A DNA stretch of 64,000 bases from Trebonia sp963777905 (GTDB lineage Bacteria > Actinomycetota > Actinomycetes > Streptosporangiales > Streptosporangiaceae), in contig CAVZSM010000004.1 of NCBI GenBank assembly GCA_963777905.1, positions 105,034 to 169,033 on the forward strand. The letters run 5' to 3'. Of the stretch, positions 24,077-31,999 are shown piece by piece. Position 1 is the first letter of the stretch; each line of letters opens with the position of its first letter. A model generated the notes under the pieces. The model was not told where the DNA came from and did not search any database. It saw only the letters and a list, made by a program, of their open reading frames with translations. The position numbers and the translations under genes are program-made.

Positions 24077-26428
24077 TTAGCGACCGTTGAGCGGCAGCTC
24101 GAACCAGACGGCCTTGCCTTCGGAGGTGGGTCGTGACCCCCACCGGGTGGCAAGCTGCTCGACCAGGTAAAGACCCCGGCCGCCCTCGTCGGTGGCTCGC
24201 GCGGTACGCAGCCTCGGCAGCCGCAGGTCCGGGTCGAAGACCTCGACCCAGACGGCTTCGCCGCCGCGCCTGAGACGGAGCACGAACTCGCGGGGACGCT
24301 GCGACGGGGCCAGGTGGGCGACCGGGCTGTCCCAGGTCTGCGCCGTGACCGCCGTCACGCCGCCCGGCCACTGGGTCGGCACGCCCGCGGCGGCGGGCAC
24401 CGCGGCCACGCCAGGAACACTGGCCGCGCCGGGAACACCGGGCACGGCCGCGGGCAGCGCCGACGGCGGGTCGAGGTCAAGATCGAACCTGCGCCCCGCC
24501 GGGCTCGGCGTGACAGCGGCGTGCAGCACCGCGTTCGTCACGACCTCGGAGACGAGCAGGCAGGCCAGGTCGGCCTGGTCCGGGTCCATGTGCCACGCGG
24601 CGAACGTGCTGGCCGCGACCCGGCGCGCCTCGGAGACCATGATCGGCTCGGCGGGGAAGGTCCGCTCGGCCGAAGCGAGCTCCTCAGGCGAGGAACGGAG
24701 CACCAGGATCGCCATGTCGTCGTCGATGTCACCGGGCACGGCGTTCTCGGCGGCCAGCGCGAGCGTACCCGCGCCGCCTTCTGCCGCCCCGCTGCTCGCC
24801 GCGGCGAGGATCGCGTCCCGCAGCATGGCGACCGCCTCGGCCTCGGTGTAGTGCCCGGGGCCGTCCTCCCTGGACCGCCGGTCGGTCAGCCCGTCCGTAT
24901 ACAGCACGAGCGCGGCGCCGGACGGGAGCTTGACCGTCTGCTCCTTGTAGGTGGGCAGCCCCCTGATGCCCCGGCCGCGCACGCCGAGCAGCACCCCCTT
25001 GTGCCGGACCTCGAGCGGCTTGACCGCCCCGCCCGAGGCCATCAGCGGCGCCGCGTGCCCGGCGTTCGCGAAGGTCAGCTCACGGGACCACGCGTCGTAG
25101 ATCATGTAGATGCAGCTGACCGTCGGCGGGTCGCCGCCGGCGCCGGCCGGCGCCGTGGACCGGACCCACTCGTCCAGCTTGCGCATGATGTCCGCGGGCG
25201 CCTGCTCGTCCTGGGCGTAGGCGCGCAGCGCGGCGCGGAGCTGCCCCATGGTGGCCGCGGCCCGCGGGCCACGGCCCTCCACGTCTCCGATGACGAGCCC
25301 GACCCGGCCGGCCGCGAGCGGGATGATGTCGTACCAGTCGCCGCCGACCTGCGTCTGGATTCCCTGTCCCTGGGTCTCGAGCGGCTTGGCCGGCACGTAG
25401 CGGAACGCGACCTCGAGCCCGTCGAGTTCCGGCACCTCCTGCGGCAGCAGGCTCTGCTGGAAGGCGAGCGCGGTCTGCCGCTCCGCCTCGAACAGCATGG
25501 CGTTGTCGATGGCCACGGCGACCCGGCTGGCGATCGCGCCAACCAGGTCGCCGTCGGCCAGGTCGTAGTGCGGGTCAGGACGGTCGGTGAGCCTGGACAG
25601 CGCCAGCGCCATCACGCCGAGCAGTTCCCCCCGCGCGCACAGCGGCGAGGCGAGCACCGACGTCAGTCCTGCCTGGTCGGCCGCCGACATGGACTCCTCG
25701 CTCGGCGCCGGATAGTACTCGGCGTGCAGGTCAGGAACGACGACCGTCTCGAGCCGCTCCATCGCCTGCTGCATGAAGTGGCCGGCCGGGTAGGAGATGG
25801 GCTCGCCGACCCCCGCCCAGGTGCCCGCCGCGGGCTCCCAGCTGCCTGCGTGCGTCATGACCCGCCTGACGAGCTTGTCGCCGCTGATCAGGTCGATGAA
25901 GCAGTGGTCGGCGAACTGCGGGACGAGGATCTGCGCGACGTGCCGCAGCGTCGTGTCCAGTTCCAAGGACCCGGCCAGCCGCTCGCCGATCCGCTCGAGC
26001 AGCCGCACCCAGCCCTGCTCCCGTTGCGCGTCCCGGCGGCCGGCCTCGGTGACCATGATCACCATGCCGCCGATGTCGCCTGACGAGTGGCGCAGCGGGG
26101 AGGCGAGCACCCGGAGGAAGACCAGCGTGCCGTCGCCGCGGGACCCGGTGAACGTCCCTTCCCAGGTCATCCCGCTCAGCACCTGCCGGGAGAGTTGGGC
26201 CGCCTTCGGCAGGTCCCCGTCAGGGATGAACCCGAGGGCGTGCAGTGGCTGGCCCGCGATCTTCGAGGCGTCGGAGGGGAGCCGCAGCAGCGCGGCGACG
26301 TGCTCGTTGGCGAACAGCACGTTGCCCTGCCGGTCAGCGACAATGACGCCGATCTCGGCCTGGCGCAGGACAAGCTCAGCCGACAGATCCGAATCGAAGA
26401 CGCCCTCGTTCCAGCGCGCCATGGTCAC
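24077..26428 (-). CDS. PP2C/SpoIIE phosphatase with PAS, GAF and HATPase domains
   Basis: A 783-residue cytoplasmic signalling protein with four modules. The PAS domain is at about 15-125 (LRQAEIGVIVADRQGNVLFANEHVAALL) and the GAF at about 140-300. The SpoIIE-type PP2C phosphatase is at about 330-580, with metal motifs GGDWYDI, IGDVEGRGP, LYTDGLTD and DDDMAILVL. An anti-sigma-like HATPase is at about 600-783 (SEVVTNAVLHA and GRGLYLVEQLATRWG). Such proteins control partner-switching: the phosphatase acts on an anti-anti-sigma factor and the HATPase may be its kinase. No STAS partner lies nearby. It is 15 bp downstream of the DtxR-family gene, so metal status may affect its expression. Confidence 0.92.
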   Translation of the reverse strand: MTMARWNEGVFDSDLSAELVLRQAEIGVIVADRQGNVLFANEHVAALLRLPSDASKIAGQPLHALGFIPDGDLPKAAQLSRQVLSGMTWEGTFTGSRGDGTLVFLRVLASPLRHSSGDIGGMVIMVTEAGRRDAQREQGWVRLLERIGERLAGSLELDTTLRHVAQILVPQFADHCFIDLISGDKLVRRVMTHAGSWEPAAGTWAGVGEPISYPAGHFMQQAMERLETVVVPDLHAEYYPAPSEESMSAADQAGLTSVLASPLCARGELLGVMALALSRLTDRPDPHYDLADGDLVGAIASRVAVAIDNAMLFEAERQTALAFQQSLLPQEVPELDGLEVAFRYVPAKPLETQGQGIQTQVGGDWYDIIPLAAGRVGLVIGDVEGRGPRAAATMGQLRAALRAYAQDEQAPADIMRKLDEWVRSTAPAGAGGDPPTVSCIYMIYDAWSRELTFANAGHAAPLMASGGAVKPLEVRHKGVLLGVRGRGIRGLPTYKEQTVKLPSGAALVLYTDGLTDRRSREDGPGHYTEAEAVAMLRDAILAAASSGAAEGGAGTLALAAENAVPGDIDDDMAILVLRSSPEELASAERTFPAEPIMVSEARRVAASTFAAWHMDPDQADLACLLVSEVVTNAVLHAAVTPSPAGRRFDLDLDPPSALPAAVPGVPGAASVPGVAAVPAAAGVPTQWPGGVTAVTAQTWDSPVAHLAPSQRPREFVLRLRRGGEAVWVEVFDPDLRLPRLRTARATDEGGRGLYLVEQLATRWGSRPTSEGKAVWFELPLNGR

Positions 26429-26443
26429 GCTCCGGTCACTGAA

Positions 26444-27214
26444 CTAATCGCTGCCTAACTCCCTGGACACGAAAACGTGCGCGGCGACGTCGGCGGGCAA
26501 GTCGGCAGGCGCCACCGCGCCTGCGCTGTCGGCGTCCGTGTCGTCCGCGTTCCCACCGGCCCCATCAGCCGTCCCGCCGAACACCCGGACTCCGCCTTCA
26601 ACCGCCCCGAGCAACACCTCGCGTCCGGGTTGTATCCCGGCGCGCTTCAGTTTAAGCATCAGAACGAGATCACTTTGAACGTGCTCAGTAATTCTGGTAA
26701 CAATGGCCCGTACATCCCCAGCACTACCGCGCACCACGTCGGTCATGGGCTCGTCGGGCTTGGCCTGGTAGCCGGCCGCGGCCTCGCCGGCGACGAGCTC
26801 GTCGAGACCGGGGATCACGTTCCCGTGCGGGCACCGGTCGGGCCGGTGGAGCAGCTCGTAGATGCGCCGCTCCACGTTTTCCGACATCACGTGCTCCCAG
26901 CGGCAGGCCTCGATGTGCACCTCTTCCCAGGGCAGCTGGATCACGCTGACCAGCAGGCACTCGGCCAGCCTGTGCTTGCGCATCACCCGGGTCGCCAGCA
27001 TCCGGCCGGTGTCGCTGAGCGCGAGCTGCCGGTCGCCCGCCAGGTGCAGCAGGCCGTCCCGTTCCATCCGCGCCACGGTCTGGCTGACCGTCGGGCCTGA
27101 CTGGGAGAGCCGCTCCGCGATCCGCGCGCGCAGCGGGACGATTCCCTCCTCCTCCAGTTCGAAAACGGTGCGGAGGTACATCTCCGTCGTGTCGATAAGC
27201 CCATGGGCAGTCAC
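26444..27214 (-). CDS. DtxR/IdeR-family metal-dependent transcriptional regulator
   Basis: 256 aa from GTG 27214, selected because AGGAGGAA sits directly upstream and the protein starts TAHGLIDTTEMYLRTVFELEEEG, the canonical DtxR beginning. The frame continues upstream to 27448 without support. An N-terminal winged helix (SQSGPTVSQTVARMERDGLL) is followed by the dimerisation/metal domain EEVHIEACRWEHVMSENVERR, where His, Glu, Cys, Glu and His ligands of DtxR sites are kept. CPHGNVIPG and a C-terminal FeoA/SH3-like domain (AGIQPGREVLLGAVEGGVRVFG) follow. The ~35-residue Asp/Ala/Gly-rich tail is unusual. It probably represses iron-uptake genes with Fe(II). Confidence 0.92.
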   Translation of the reverse strand: MTAHGLIDTTEMYLRTVFELEEEGIVPLRARIAERLSQSGPTVSQTVARMERDGLLHLAGDRQLALSDTGRMLATRVMRKHRLAECLLVSVIQLPWEEVHIEACRWEHVMSENVERRIYELLHRPDRCPHGNVIPGLDELVAGEAAAGYQAKPDEPMTDVVRGSAGDVRAIVTRITEHVQSDLVLMLKLKRAGIQPGREVLLGAVEGGVRVFGGTADGAGGNADDTDADSAGAVAPADLPADVAAHVFVSRELGSD

Positions 27215-27267
27215 TGAACTTCCTCCTGACAGTGATGCTACGCGCTCACGCGACCACCCTTGGAAAC

Positions 27268-27888
27268 CTACGGTGAGAGCCGTTCTATGCCCCAGCCGGC
27301 ACCCGAGTCCGCCACGGCCTCCGACCGCCGGTACCGCAGCCGGTCGTGCAGCCGGTTCTGCCGGGACTGCCAGAACTCCACCGTGGCGGGGACGATCAGG
27401 TACCCGCCCCAGAAGTCGGGCATCGGCACCTCGGTGCCTTCCGGCCACCGCCGGGACAGCTCGGCGACCCGCGAGTCAAGCTCCTCCCGCGACTCGAGCA
27501 CCCGCGACTGCCGCGACGCCCACGCGCCGATCTGCGACGTGTGCGCACGCGAATGGAAGTACGGCTCGCTTTCCTCCGTCGTCAGCGGGCGGACGCTGCC
27601 CTCCACGGTCACCTGCCGGCCCAGCGCGTACCAGGGGAACACCGCGCAGCAGCGCGGATCGGCCGCCAGGTCATTCCCCTTCCTGGACGTGCGGTTGGTG
27701 TAGAAGGTGAAGCCGTCGTGGTCGTGCGCCTTGAGCAGCACGGTCCGCGCATGCGGGCGTTCCCCCATCGTGGCCAGCACCATCGCGTTCGGCTCCGGCA
27801 GCCCGGCGGCGACCGCGTCGTCGAACCAGCGCGCGAACTGCTTCATCGGCGAGGCGTCAAGCATCTCCGGAGTTAGCGTCGTGTCCAT
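27268..27888 (-). CDS. pdxH: Pyridoxamine 5'-phosphate oxidase
   Basis: FMN-dependent oxidase that makes pyridoxal 5'-phosphate from PNP or PMP; 206 aa, cytoplasmic homodimer. Motifs are EPNAMVLATMGERPHARTVLLKAHDHDGFTFYTN (FMN binding), QVTVEGSV, SRAHTSQIGAWASRQS and PDFWGGYLIVPATVEFWQ (PLP-site Trp and Gly). The C-terminal RLHDRLRY is typical, although a few extra residues replace the usual R-L-x-P end. The gene lies 53 bp downstream of the DtxR start on the same strand and is divergent from citrate synthase. Confidence 0.96.
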   Translation of the reverse strand: MDTTLTPEMLDASPMKQFARWFDDAVAAGLPEPNAMVLATMGERPHARTVLLKAHDHDGFTFYTNRTSRKGNDLAADPRCCAVFPWYALGRQVTVEGSVRPLTTEESEPYFHSRAHTSQIGAWASRQSRVLESREELDSRVAELSRRWPEGTEVPMPDFWGGYLIVPATVEFWQSRQNRLHDRLRYRRSEAVADSGAGWGIERLSP

Positions 27889-28023
27889 AAGTGACGATCT
27901 TTACATGCGGCCGGACTACCGCGGCCAGAGCCGCGGAGGTTGAATGAACCCACAATCCTTAGAGGTACATACCAATTGTGCCGGCCTGGCGTGCCAGACC
28001 CCCTACCGGGAGGGAAAACGCTG

Positions 28024-29133
28024 ATGTCTGACTTCAAGCCTGGTCTCGAAGGCGTCGTGGCCTTCGAAACAGAGATCGCCGAACCCGACAAGGAAGGCGG
28101 CTCGCTCCGGTACCGGGGCGTGGATATCGAGGAACTCGCCGGGCACGTGTCCTACGGCCACGTGTGGGGCCTCCTCGTCGACAACTCCTTCCGGCCGGGC
28201 CTCCCGCAGTCCGGGCCGCTGCCGCTGGCCACGCGCACCGGCGACGTGCGCGTCGACGTGCAGAGCGCGGTCGCCGCGCTCGCCCCCGCCTGGGGGCTGC
28301 GCCCGCTGATCGACATCACCGCGGAAGAAGCGCGGGACACCCTCGCACGGGTCAGCGTGCAGATGCTGTCGTTCGTCGCCCAGTCGGCCCGCGGCGCCGA
28401 CCTGCCCGCCGTCCCGCAGAGCCGGGTAGACGAGGCCAGCACCGCGGCCGAGGCCTTCATGATCCGCTGGCGCGGCGAGCCCGACCCGCGGCACGTGAAA
28501 GCGGTGGACACCTACTGGACCTCGGCCGCCGAGCACGGCATGAACGCCTCCACGTTCACCGCCCGGGTAATCGCCTCCACCGGCGCGGACGTCGCCGCCG
28601 CCATGTCCGGTGCGGTCGGCGCGCTGTCCGGCCCGCTGCACGGTGGTGCGCCTGCCCGCGTGCTGCACATGATCGAGGACGTGGAGCGCGCCGGCGACGC
28701 CGAAGGCTACGTGAAGTCGGTCCTTGACCGCGGCGACCGCCTGATGGGCTTCGGCCACCGGGTCTACCGGGCCGAGGACCCGCGCGCCAGGGTGCTGCGG
28801 CGCACCGCCAAGGAACTCGGCGCGCCACGCTACGAGGTCGCGCTCGCGCTGGAGAACGCGGCGCTGACCGAGCTCCGGGCGCGCAGGCCGGACCGGGTGC
28901 TCGAGACCAACGTCGAGTTCTGGGCGGCGATCGTGCTCGACTTCGCCCAGATTCCCGCGGAGATCACGCCGTCGATGTTCACCTGCGCCCGCACCGCGGG
29001 CTGGGCGGCGCACATCCTGGAGCAGAAGCTGACCGGCCGCCTCGTCCGCCCGTCCGCCCGCTACGTCGGCCCGAGCGCCCGCCCGGTGCGCGACGTGCCC
29101 GGCGCCGCTGAAGTGCTCGACCGCCAGGTCTAG
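28024..29133 (+). CDS. Citrate synthase (type 2-like)
   Basis: 369 aa from ATG 28024, preceded by GGGAGG; the frame upstream to 27940 is not needed. It condenses acetyl-CoA (or propionyl-CoA in some homologues) with oxaloacetate. The catalytic segments are HGMNASTFTARVIAST, SGPLHGGAPARV, MGFGHRVYRAEDPRA (His of the active site) and a C-terminal FTCARTAGWAAHILEQ. The short length and the N-terminal SLRYRGVDIEELA are typical of the second citrate synthase of actinobacteria, encoded next to pdxH as in Streptomyces. Methylcitrate synthase activity cannot be excluded. Confidence 0.92.
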   Translation: MSDFKPGLEGVVAFETEIAEPDKEGGSLRYRGVDIEELAGHVSYGHVWGLLVDNSFRPGLPQSGPLPLATRTGDVRVDVQSAVAALAPAWGLRPLIDITAEEARDTLARVSVQMLSFVAQSARGADLPAVPQSRVDEASTAAEAFMIRWRGEPDPRHVKAVDTYWTSAAEHGMNASTFTARVIASTGADVAAAMSGAVGALSGPLHGGAPARVLHMIEDVERAGDAEGYVKSVLDRGDRLMGFGHRVYRAEDPRARVLRRTAKELGAPRYEVALALENAALTELRARRPDRVLETNVEFWAAIVLDFAQIPAEITPSMFTCARTAGWAAHILEQKLTGRLVRPSARYVGPSARPVRDVPGAAEVLDRQV

Positions 29134-29148
29134 CGTTACGCTGGGCTG

Positions 29149-30360
29149 GTGACCAGCATCATCATCCCCGGCGAGCTGAAACCGCGGGACGGCAGGTTCG
29201 GCAGCGGTCCTACCAAGGTGCGGCCAGCGCAGGCTGCCGCGCTGGCCGCCGCCCCCGAACTTGGCACATCGCACCGTCAGCCGCCGGTGCGGTCGGTCGT
29301 GCGGCGGATCCGCTCCGGCCTGGCTGAGCTTTTCGGTCTTCCGAACGGGCACGTGGTGGCTCTCGGCAACGGAGGCACCCACGCCTTCTGGGACGCCGCC
29401 ACGTTCGGACTGGTCAGGGAACGATCGCAGCACCTGTCGTTCGGTGAGTTCTCGGCCAAGTTCGCTACTGTCACGGCGCGCGCACCCTGGCTGAAGGAGC
29501 CTTCGGTCATCGCCACGGAGCCTGGCACCCACCCGCTGCCCCGCGCGGAAGCGGGTGTTGACGCCTACGCGCTGACCCACAACGAGACTTCCACCGGAGT
29601 GTGGATGCCGGTCCGCCGCGCGCCGGGCGCTGACGACGGGTCGCTGGTGCTCGTGGACGCGACCAGCGGCGCCGGGGCGCTGCCGGTAGACCCCGCGGAA
29701 TTCGACGCCTACTATTTCGGCCCGCAGAAGGTGTTCGGCGCCGACGGCGGCCTCTGGATCGCGCTGCTGTCCCCCGCCGCGCTCGAGCGGATCGACGAAA
29801 CCGGTACGAGCGGCCGGTACATCCCCGACTTTCTCAACTTGCGGATCGCGGTGGAGAACTCCGTCAAGGACCAGACCTACAACACGCCGTCGGTCGCGAC
29901 GCTGCTGCTGTTCGCCGCCCAGGTCGACTGGCTGCTGGAACAGGGCGGCCTGGCGTGGTCAGAGGCACGCACGAATTCCTCCGCCCGGATCCTTTATGAC
30001 TGGGCGGAGGCCTCAGCTTTCGCGACACCGTTCGTGGCCGACCCGGCGATGCGTTCCCCCGTGGTGGGCACGATCGACTTCAGCGACGAGATCAGCGCCG
30101 ACGCGGTGGCCGCCGTGCTGCGGCGCAGCGGCATCGTGGACACCGAGTCGTATCGCAAGCTGGGCAGGAACCAGCTGCGGATCGGCATGTTCCCGGCGGT
30201 CGATCCCGATGACGTGGCCGCGCTGACCGTGTGCGTCGACTACGTGGCCGAGCGCCTCACGTTAGTGCGTGACAGCGCCGACGATCACGACGGCAAGCAG
30301 CAGCGCGAGCACCGCGGGCAAGAGCCAGCCGGGAACTCTGTTCATGGAGTCAGCGTATGA
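29149..30360 (+). CDS. serC: Phosphoserine aminotransferase
   Basis: PLP enzyme that converts 3-phosphohydroxypyruvate and glutamate to phosphoserine in serine synthesis. The start is GTG 29149. Visible are KPRDGRFGSGPTKVRP, the PLP-binding YYFGPQKVFGADGG (Lys of GPQK), HNETSTGVW and YNTPSVATLLL. It is the actinobacterial-type SerC. The homologous part ends near CVDYVAERL (about residue 368). The remaining ~35 residues are charged (RDSADDHDGKQQREHRGQEPAG) and lie opposite a 27-residue hydrophobic frame on the other strand. The stop overlaps the next gene's ATG (ATGA). Confidence 0.94.
   Translation: MTSIIIPGELKPRDGRFGSGPTKVRPAQAAALAAAPELGTSHRQPPVRSVVRRIRSGLAELFGLPNGHVVALGNGGTHAFWDAATFGLVRERSQHLSFGEFSAKFATVTARAPWLKEPSVIATEPGTHPLPRAEAGVDAYALTHNETSTGVWMPVRRAPGADDGSLVLVDATSGAGALPVDPAEFDAYYFGPQKVFGADGGLWIALLSPAALERIDETGTSGRYIPDFLNLRIAVENSVKDQTYNTPSVATLLLFAAQVDWLLEQGGLAWSEARTNSSARILYDWAEASAFATPFVADPAMRSPVVGTIDFSDEISADAVAAVLRRSGIVDTESYRKLGRNQLRIGMFPAVDPDDVAALTVCVDYVAERLTLVRDSADDHDGKQQREHRGQEPAGNSVHGVSV
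30262..30345 (-). CDS. Candidate 27-aa single-pass membrane peptide antisense to serC 3' end
   Basis: The ATG at 30345 opens 27 codons closed by TAA (30264-30262). The product has the plan of a tiny membrane protein: MNRVPGWLL, a ~20-residue Ala/Leu/Val hydrophobic helix, then VTH. It lies exactly under the non-conserved, highly charged tail of SerC, which suggests that the hydrophobic strand, not the SerC tail, could be the selected one. No convincing Shine-Dalgarno is seen. Speculative. Confidence 0.35.
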   Translation of the reverse strand: MNRVPGWLLPAVLALLLAVVIVGAVTH

Positions 30361-30923
30361 GGCTGTTCGTCGGCGTGGCGCCACCGCCCGCTGTCCTGGA
30401 CGACCTGGACGCGGCGTGCGCGCCGCTGCGCCCGCTGCGCGACGACCTGCGGTGGACGAACCGCCCCGCCTGGCACATCACCCTCGCCTTCCTCGGCGAG
30501 GTCACGGACCTGAGCCTGACCCGGCTGCTGCCCCGGCTGGAACGAGCTGCGCGGCGGCACCGCGCGGTCACCCTCAGCCTGGCCAGCGCCGGCGCGTTCC
30601 CAAAGCCCGCCAGGGCGAACGTGCTGTGGACCGGAGTCACGGGCGACCACCGCGGGCTGGCCGAGCTCGCGGCCTCGGTCGCCGCCGCGGCCCGCCGCGC
30701 CGGCGCGGTGCCGCCGGACGCCGGGCGCCGCTTCCAGCCGCACCTGACGCTGGCCCGCTGCCGGGCGCCCGCCGACGTGGGCTCCATCGTCACCAGCCTG
30801 GAGGGATACCAGGGCCCGGAGTGGACCGCCGAGGAGATCTACCTCATTCGCAGTATCCTCGGCAGCCAGGTCGGCACCGGACCGCGCTACGAAACGGTAG
30901 GCACCTGGAAACTGCGCCAGTAA
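30357..30923 (+). CDS. thpR: RNA 2',3'-cyclic phosphodiesterase (2'-5' RNA ligase family)
   Basis: A 188-residue member of the 2H phosphoesterase superfamily (ThpR/LigT). The two catalytic H-X-T/S tetrapeptides are visible: HITLAFLGEV in the N-terminal half and HLTLARCR in the C-terminal half. It opens 2',3'-cyclic phosphates of RNA and in vitro can join 2'-5' tRNA halves. The ATG at 30357 overlaps the serC stop by 4 bp. It is followed by a palindromic element that could end transcription. Confidence 0.92.
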   Translation: MRLFVGVAPPPAVLDDLDAACAPLRPLRDDLRWTNRPAWHITLAFLGEVTDLSLTRLLPRLERAARRHRAVTLSLASAGAFPKPARANVLWTGVTGDHRGLAELAASVAAAARRAGAVPPDAGRRFQPHLTLARCRAPADVGSIVTSLEGYQGPEWTAEEIYLIRSILGSQVGTGPRYETVGTWKLRQ

Positions 30924-30945
30924 CGCACCCTTCCCCCAAAGGGGA

Positions 30946-30992
30946 CTAAGTGTGTTATTCCGAGTGAATATCCCTCGGAATAACACACTTAG
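30946..30992. repeat. Dispersed palindromic element, copy 2
   Basis: Perfect 19-bp arms: CTAAGTGTGTTATTCCGAG (30946-30964) and its reverse complement (30974-30992), with a 9-nt loop TGAATATCC. Flanking CCAAA/TTTGG adds outer pairing. It lies between the convergent thpR and marR genes, where it could serve as a bidirectional terminator. Arm and loop sequences match the copy at 18865-18912, so it is a sequence-specific element rather than an arbitrary hairpin. Confidence 0.9.
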
Positions 30993-31082
30993 GGAGTTTG
31001 GTGCCGACAGGAGGACCGCCGCCCCTGCCCGGAGGACCTTTTCTTGCTGTTATCGGCCGGAGCTCATGCGGTGATTGCGTGC

Positions 31083-31535
31083 TCAGGACTGGCTCAGCTT
31101 TTCCAGGATCGGGGCGGCGGCGCGCAGGATCGCGCGCTCTTCCGTGGTCAGCTCCTGCAGGCGCTGTGCCAGCCAGGCCTCGCGGCGACGGCGCACCCGG
31201 TTCACCAGCGAGCGGCCTTCCGCGGTCACGGTGAGGATCACCTGGCGGCGGTCGGACGGGTGCGGTTCACGCTGCACAAGGTTGCGCTCCTCGAGCACGG
31301 CGATCACGCGGGTCATGGACGGCGGCTGGACCTTCTCGTATTCGGCGAGCTCGCCGGGGGTCATCGCCTGGTGACGTTCCAGCGCCGCCAGCGCGGCGAG
31401 CTGGATGTCGGAAAGGACGGTTTCCGTCCCGCCGAGGCCGAGGCGCTCCACCCGGAGACGCCGTGCGAGCCTGCTGATCGAAATCCGCAGCACGGTCGCA
31501 AGTCCCGCGTCCGAGCGCGTAGCTGCCTGAGGCAT
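31083..31535 (-). CDS. MarR family transcriptional regulator
   Basis: A 150-residue winged-helix protein from ATG 31535. Signature segments are LSDIQLAALAALERHQAMTPGELAEYEKVQPPSMTRVIAVLEERNLVQREPHPSDRRQVILTVTAEG, the wing DRR motif included. This is a typical MarR recognition helix and wing. It probably forms a dimer responding to a small ligand. The gene beside DUF2530 and DUF3027 is a conserved actinobacterial neighbourhood including an MFS transporter, which is a likely target. Its ligand is unknown. Confidence 0.92.
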   Translation of the reverse strand: MPQAATRSDAGLATVLRISISRLARRLRVERLGLGGTETVLSDIQLAALAALERHQAMTPGELAEYEKVQPPSMTRVIAVLEERNLVQREPHPSDRRQVILTVTAEGRSLVNRVRRRREAWLAQRLQELTTEERAILRAAAPILEKLSQS

Positions 31536-31639
31536 CCACCAAGTACATCACGTGCGGGCACGCCGCATAAGGCTCCGGCGATGAACTGGTTGGCAGCCGT
31601 GACGGCGGGACCACGGCCAAGCCCCGCTAGCCTTGTTGC

Positions 31640-31999
31640 GTGAACCAGCACCAGCACGTCAGTCGCGGGGAACGGCGCCCGCCGCCGCCACCACGGGAGG
31701 CGAACGACCGCCTGGTGACCGGCGTCGGCACGGCGGCGTGGGCGGTGGCCCTGGTGGTCGTGCTTATCGCGCGCGACGCGCTCCCGGCAGGGTCGTGGTG
31801 GTGGGTATGGACGTGCGTGACGGGCCTGGCGATGGGGCTGTTCGCGCTGTGGTACGTGCCGGTGCTCAAGCGCGGGCGGCAGCGCGCCGCGGCGCATCGC
31901 GATCAGCCTTCTGGCGTCGACTCCGGGTACGTGTCCCGGGACAGCGGCTCGAAGTCGGTCTCCTCCACCGAGACGCCGGGCAGGTCCACCAAGTCGTAG
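31640..31999 (+). CDS. DUF2530 family membrane protein
   Basis: A 119-residue protein from GTG 31640. The N-terminus is Pro/Arg-rich and cytoplasmic, with two transmembrane helices (about residues 30-47 and 55-76), then a basic segment (KRGRQRAAAHRDQ) and a Ser-rich tail. Size, the two-helix layout and the MarR-DUF2530-DUF3027 order identify DUF2530, of unknown function. Its last ~97 bp overlap the end of the convergent DUF3027 gene, so the tail may be shaped by the other strand. Confidence 0.8.
   Translation: MNQHQHVSRGERRPPPPPREANDRLVTGVGTAAWAVALVVVLIARDALPAGSWWWVWTCVTGLAMGLFALWYVPVLKRGRQRAAAHRDQPSGVDSGYVSRDSGSKSVSSTETPGRSTKS

Noticed and set aside
28003..29580. 525-codon leftward open frame
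   Set aside because: Antisense to citrate synthase and the start of serC; composition is that of a shadow frame.
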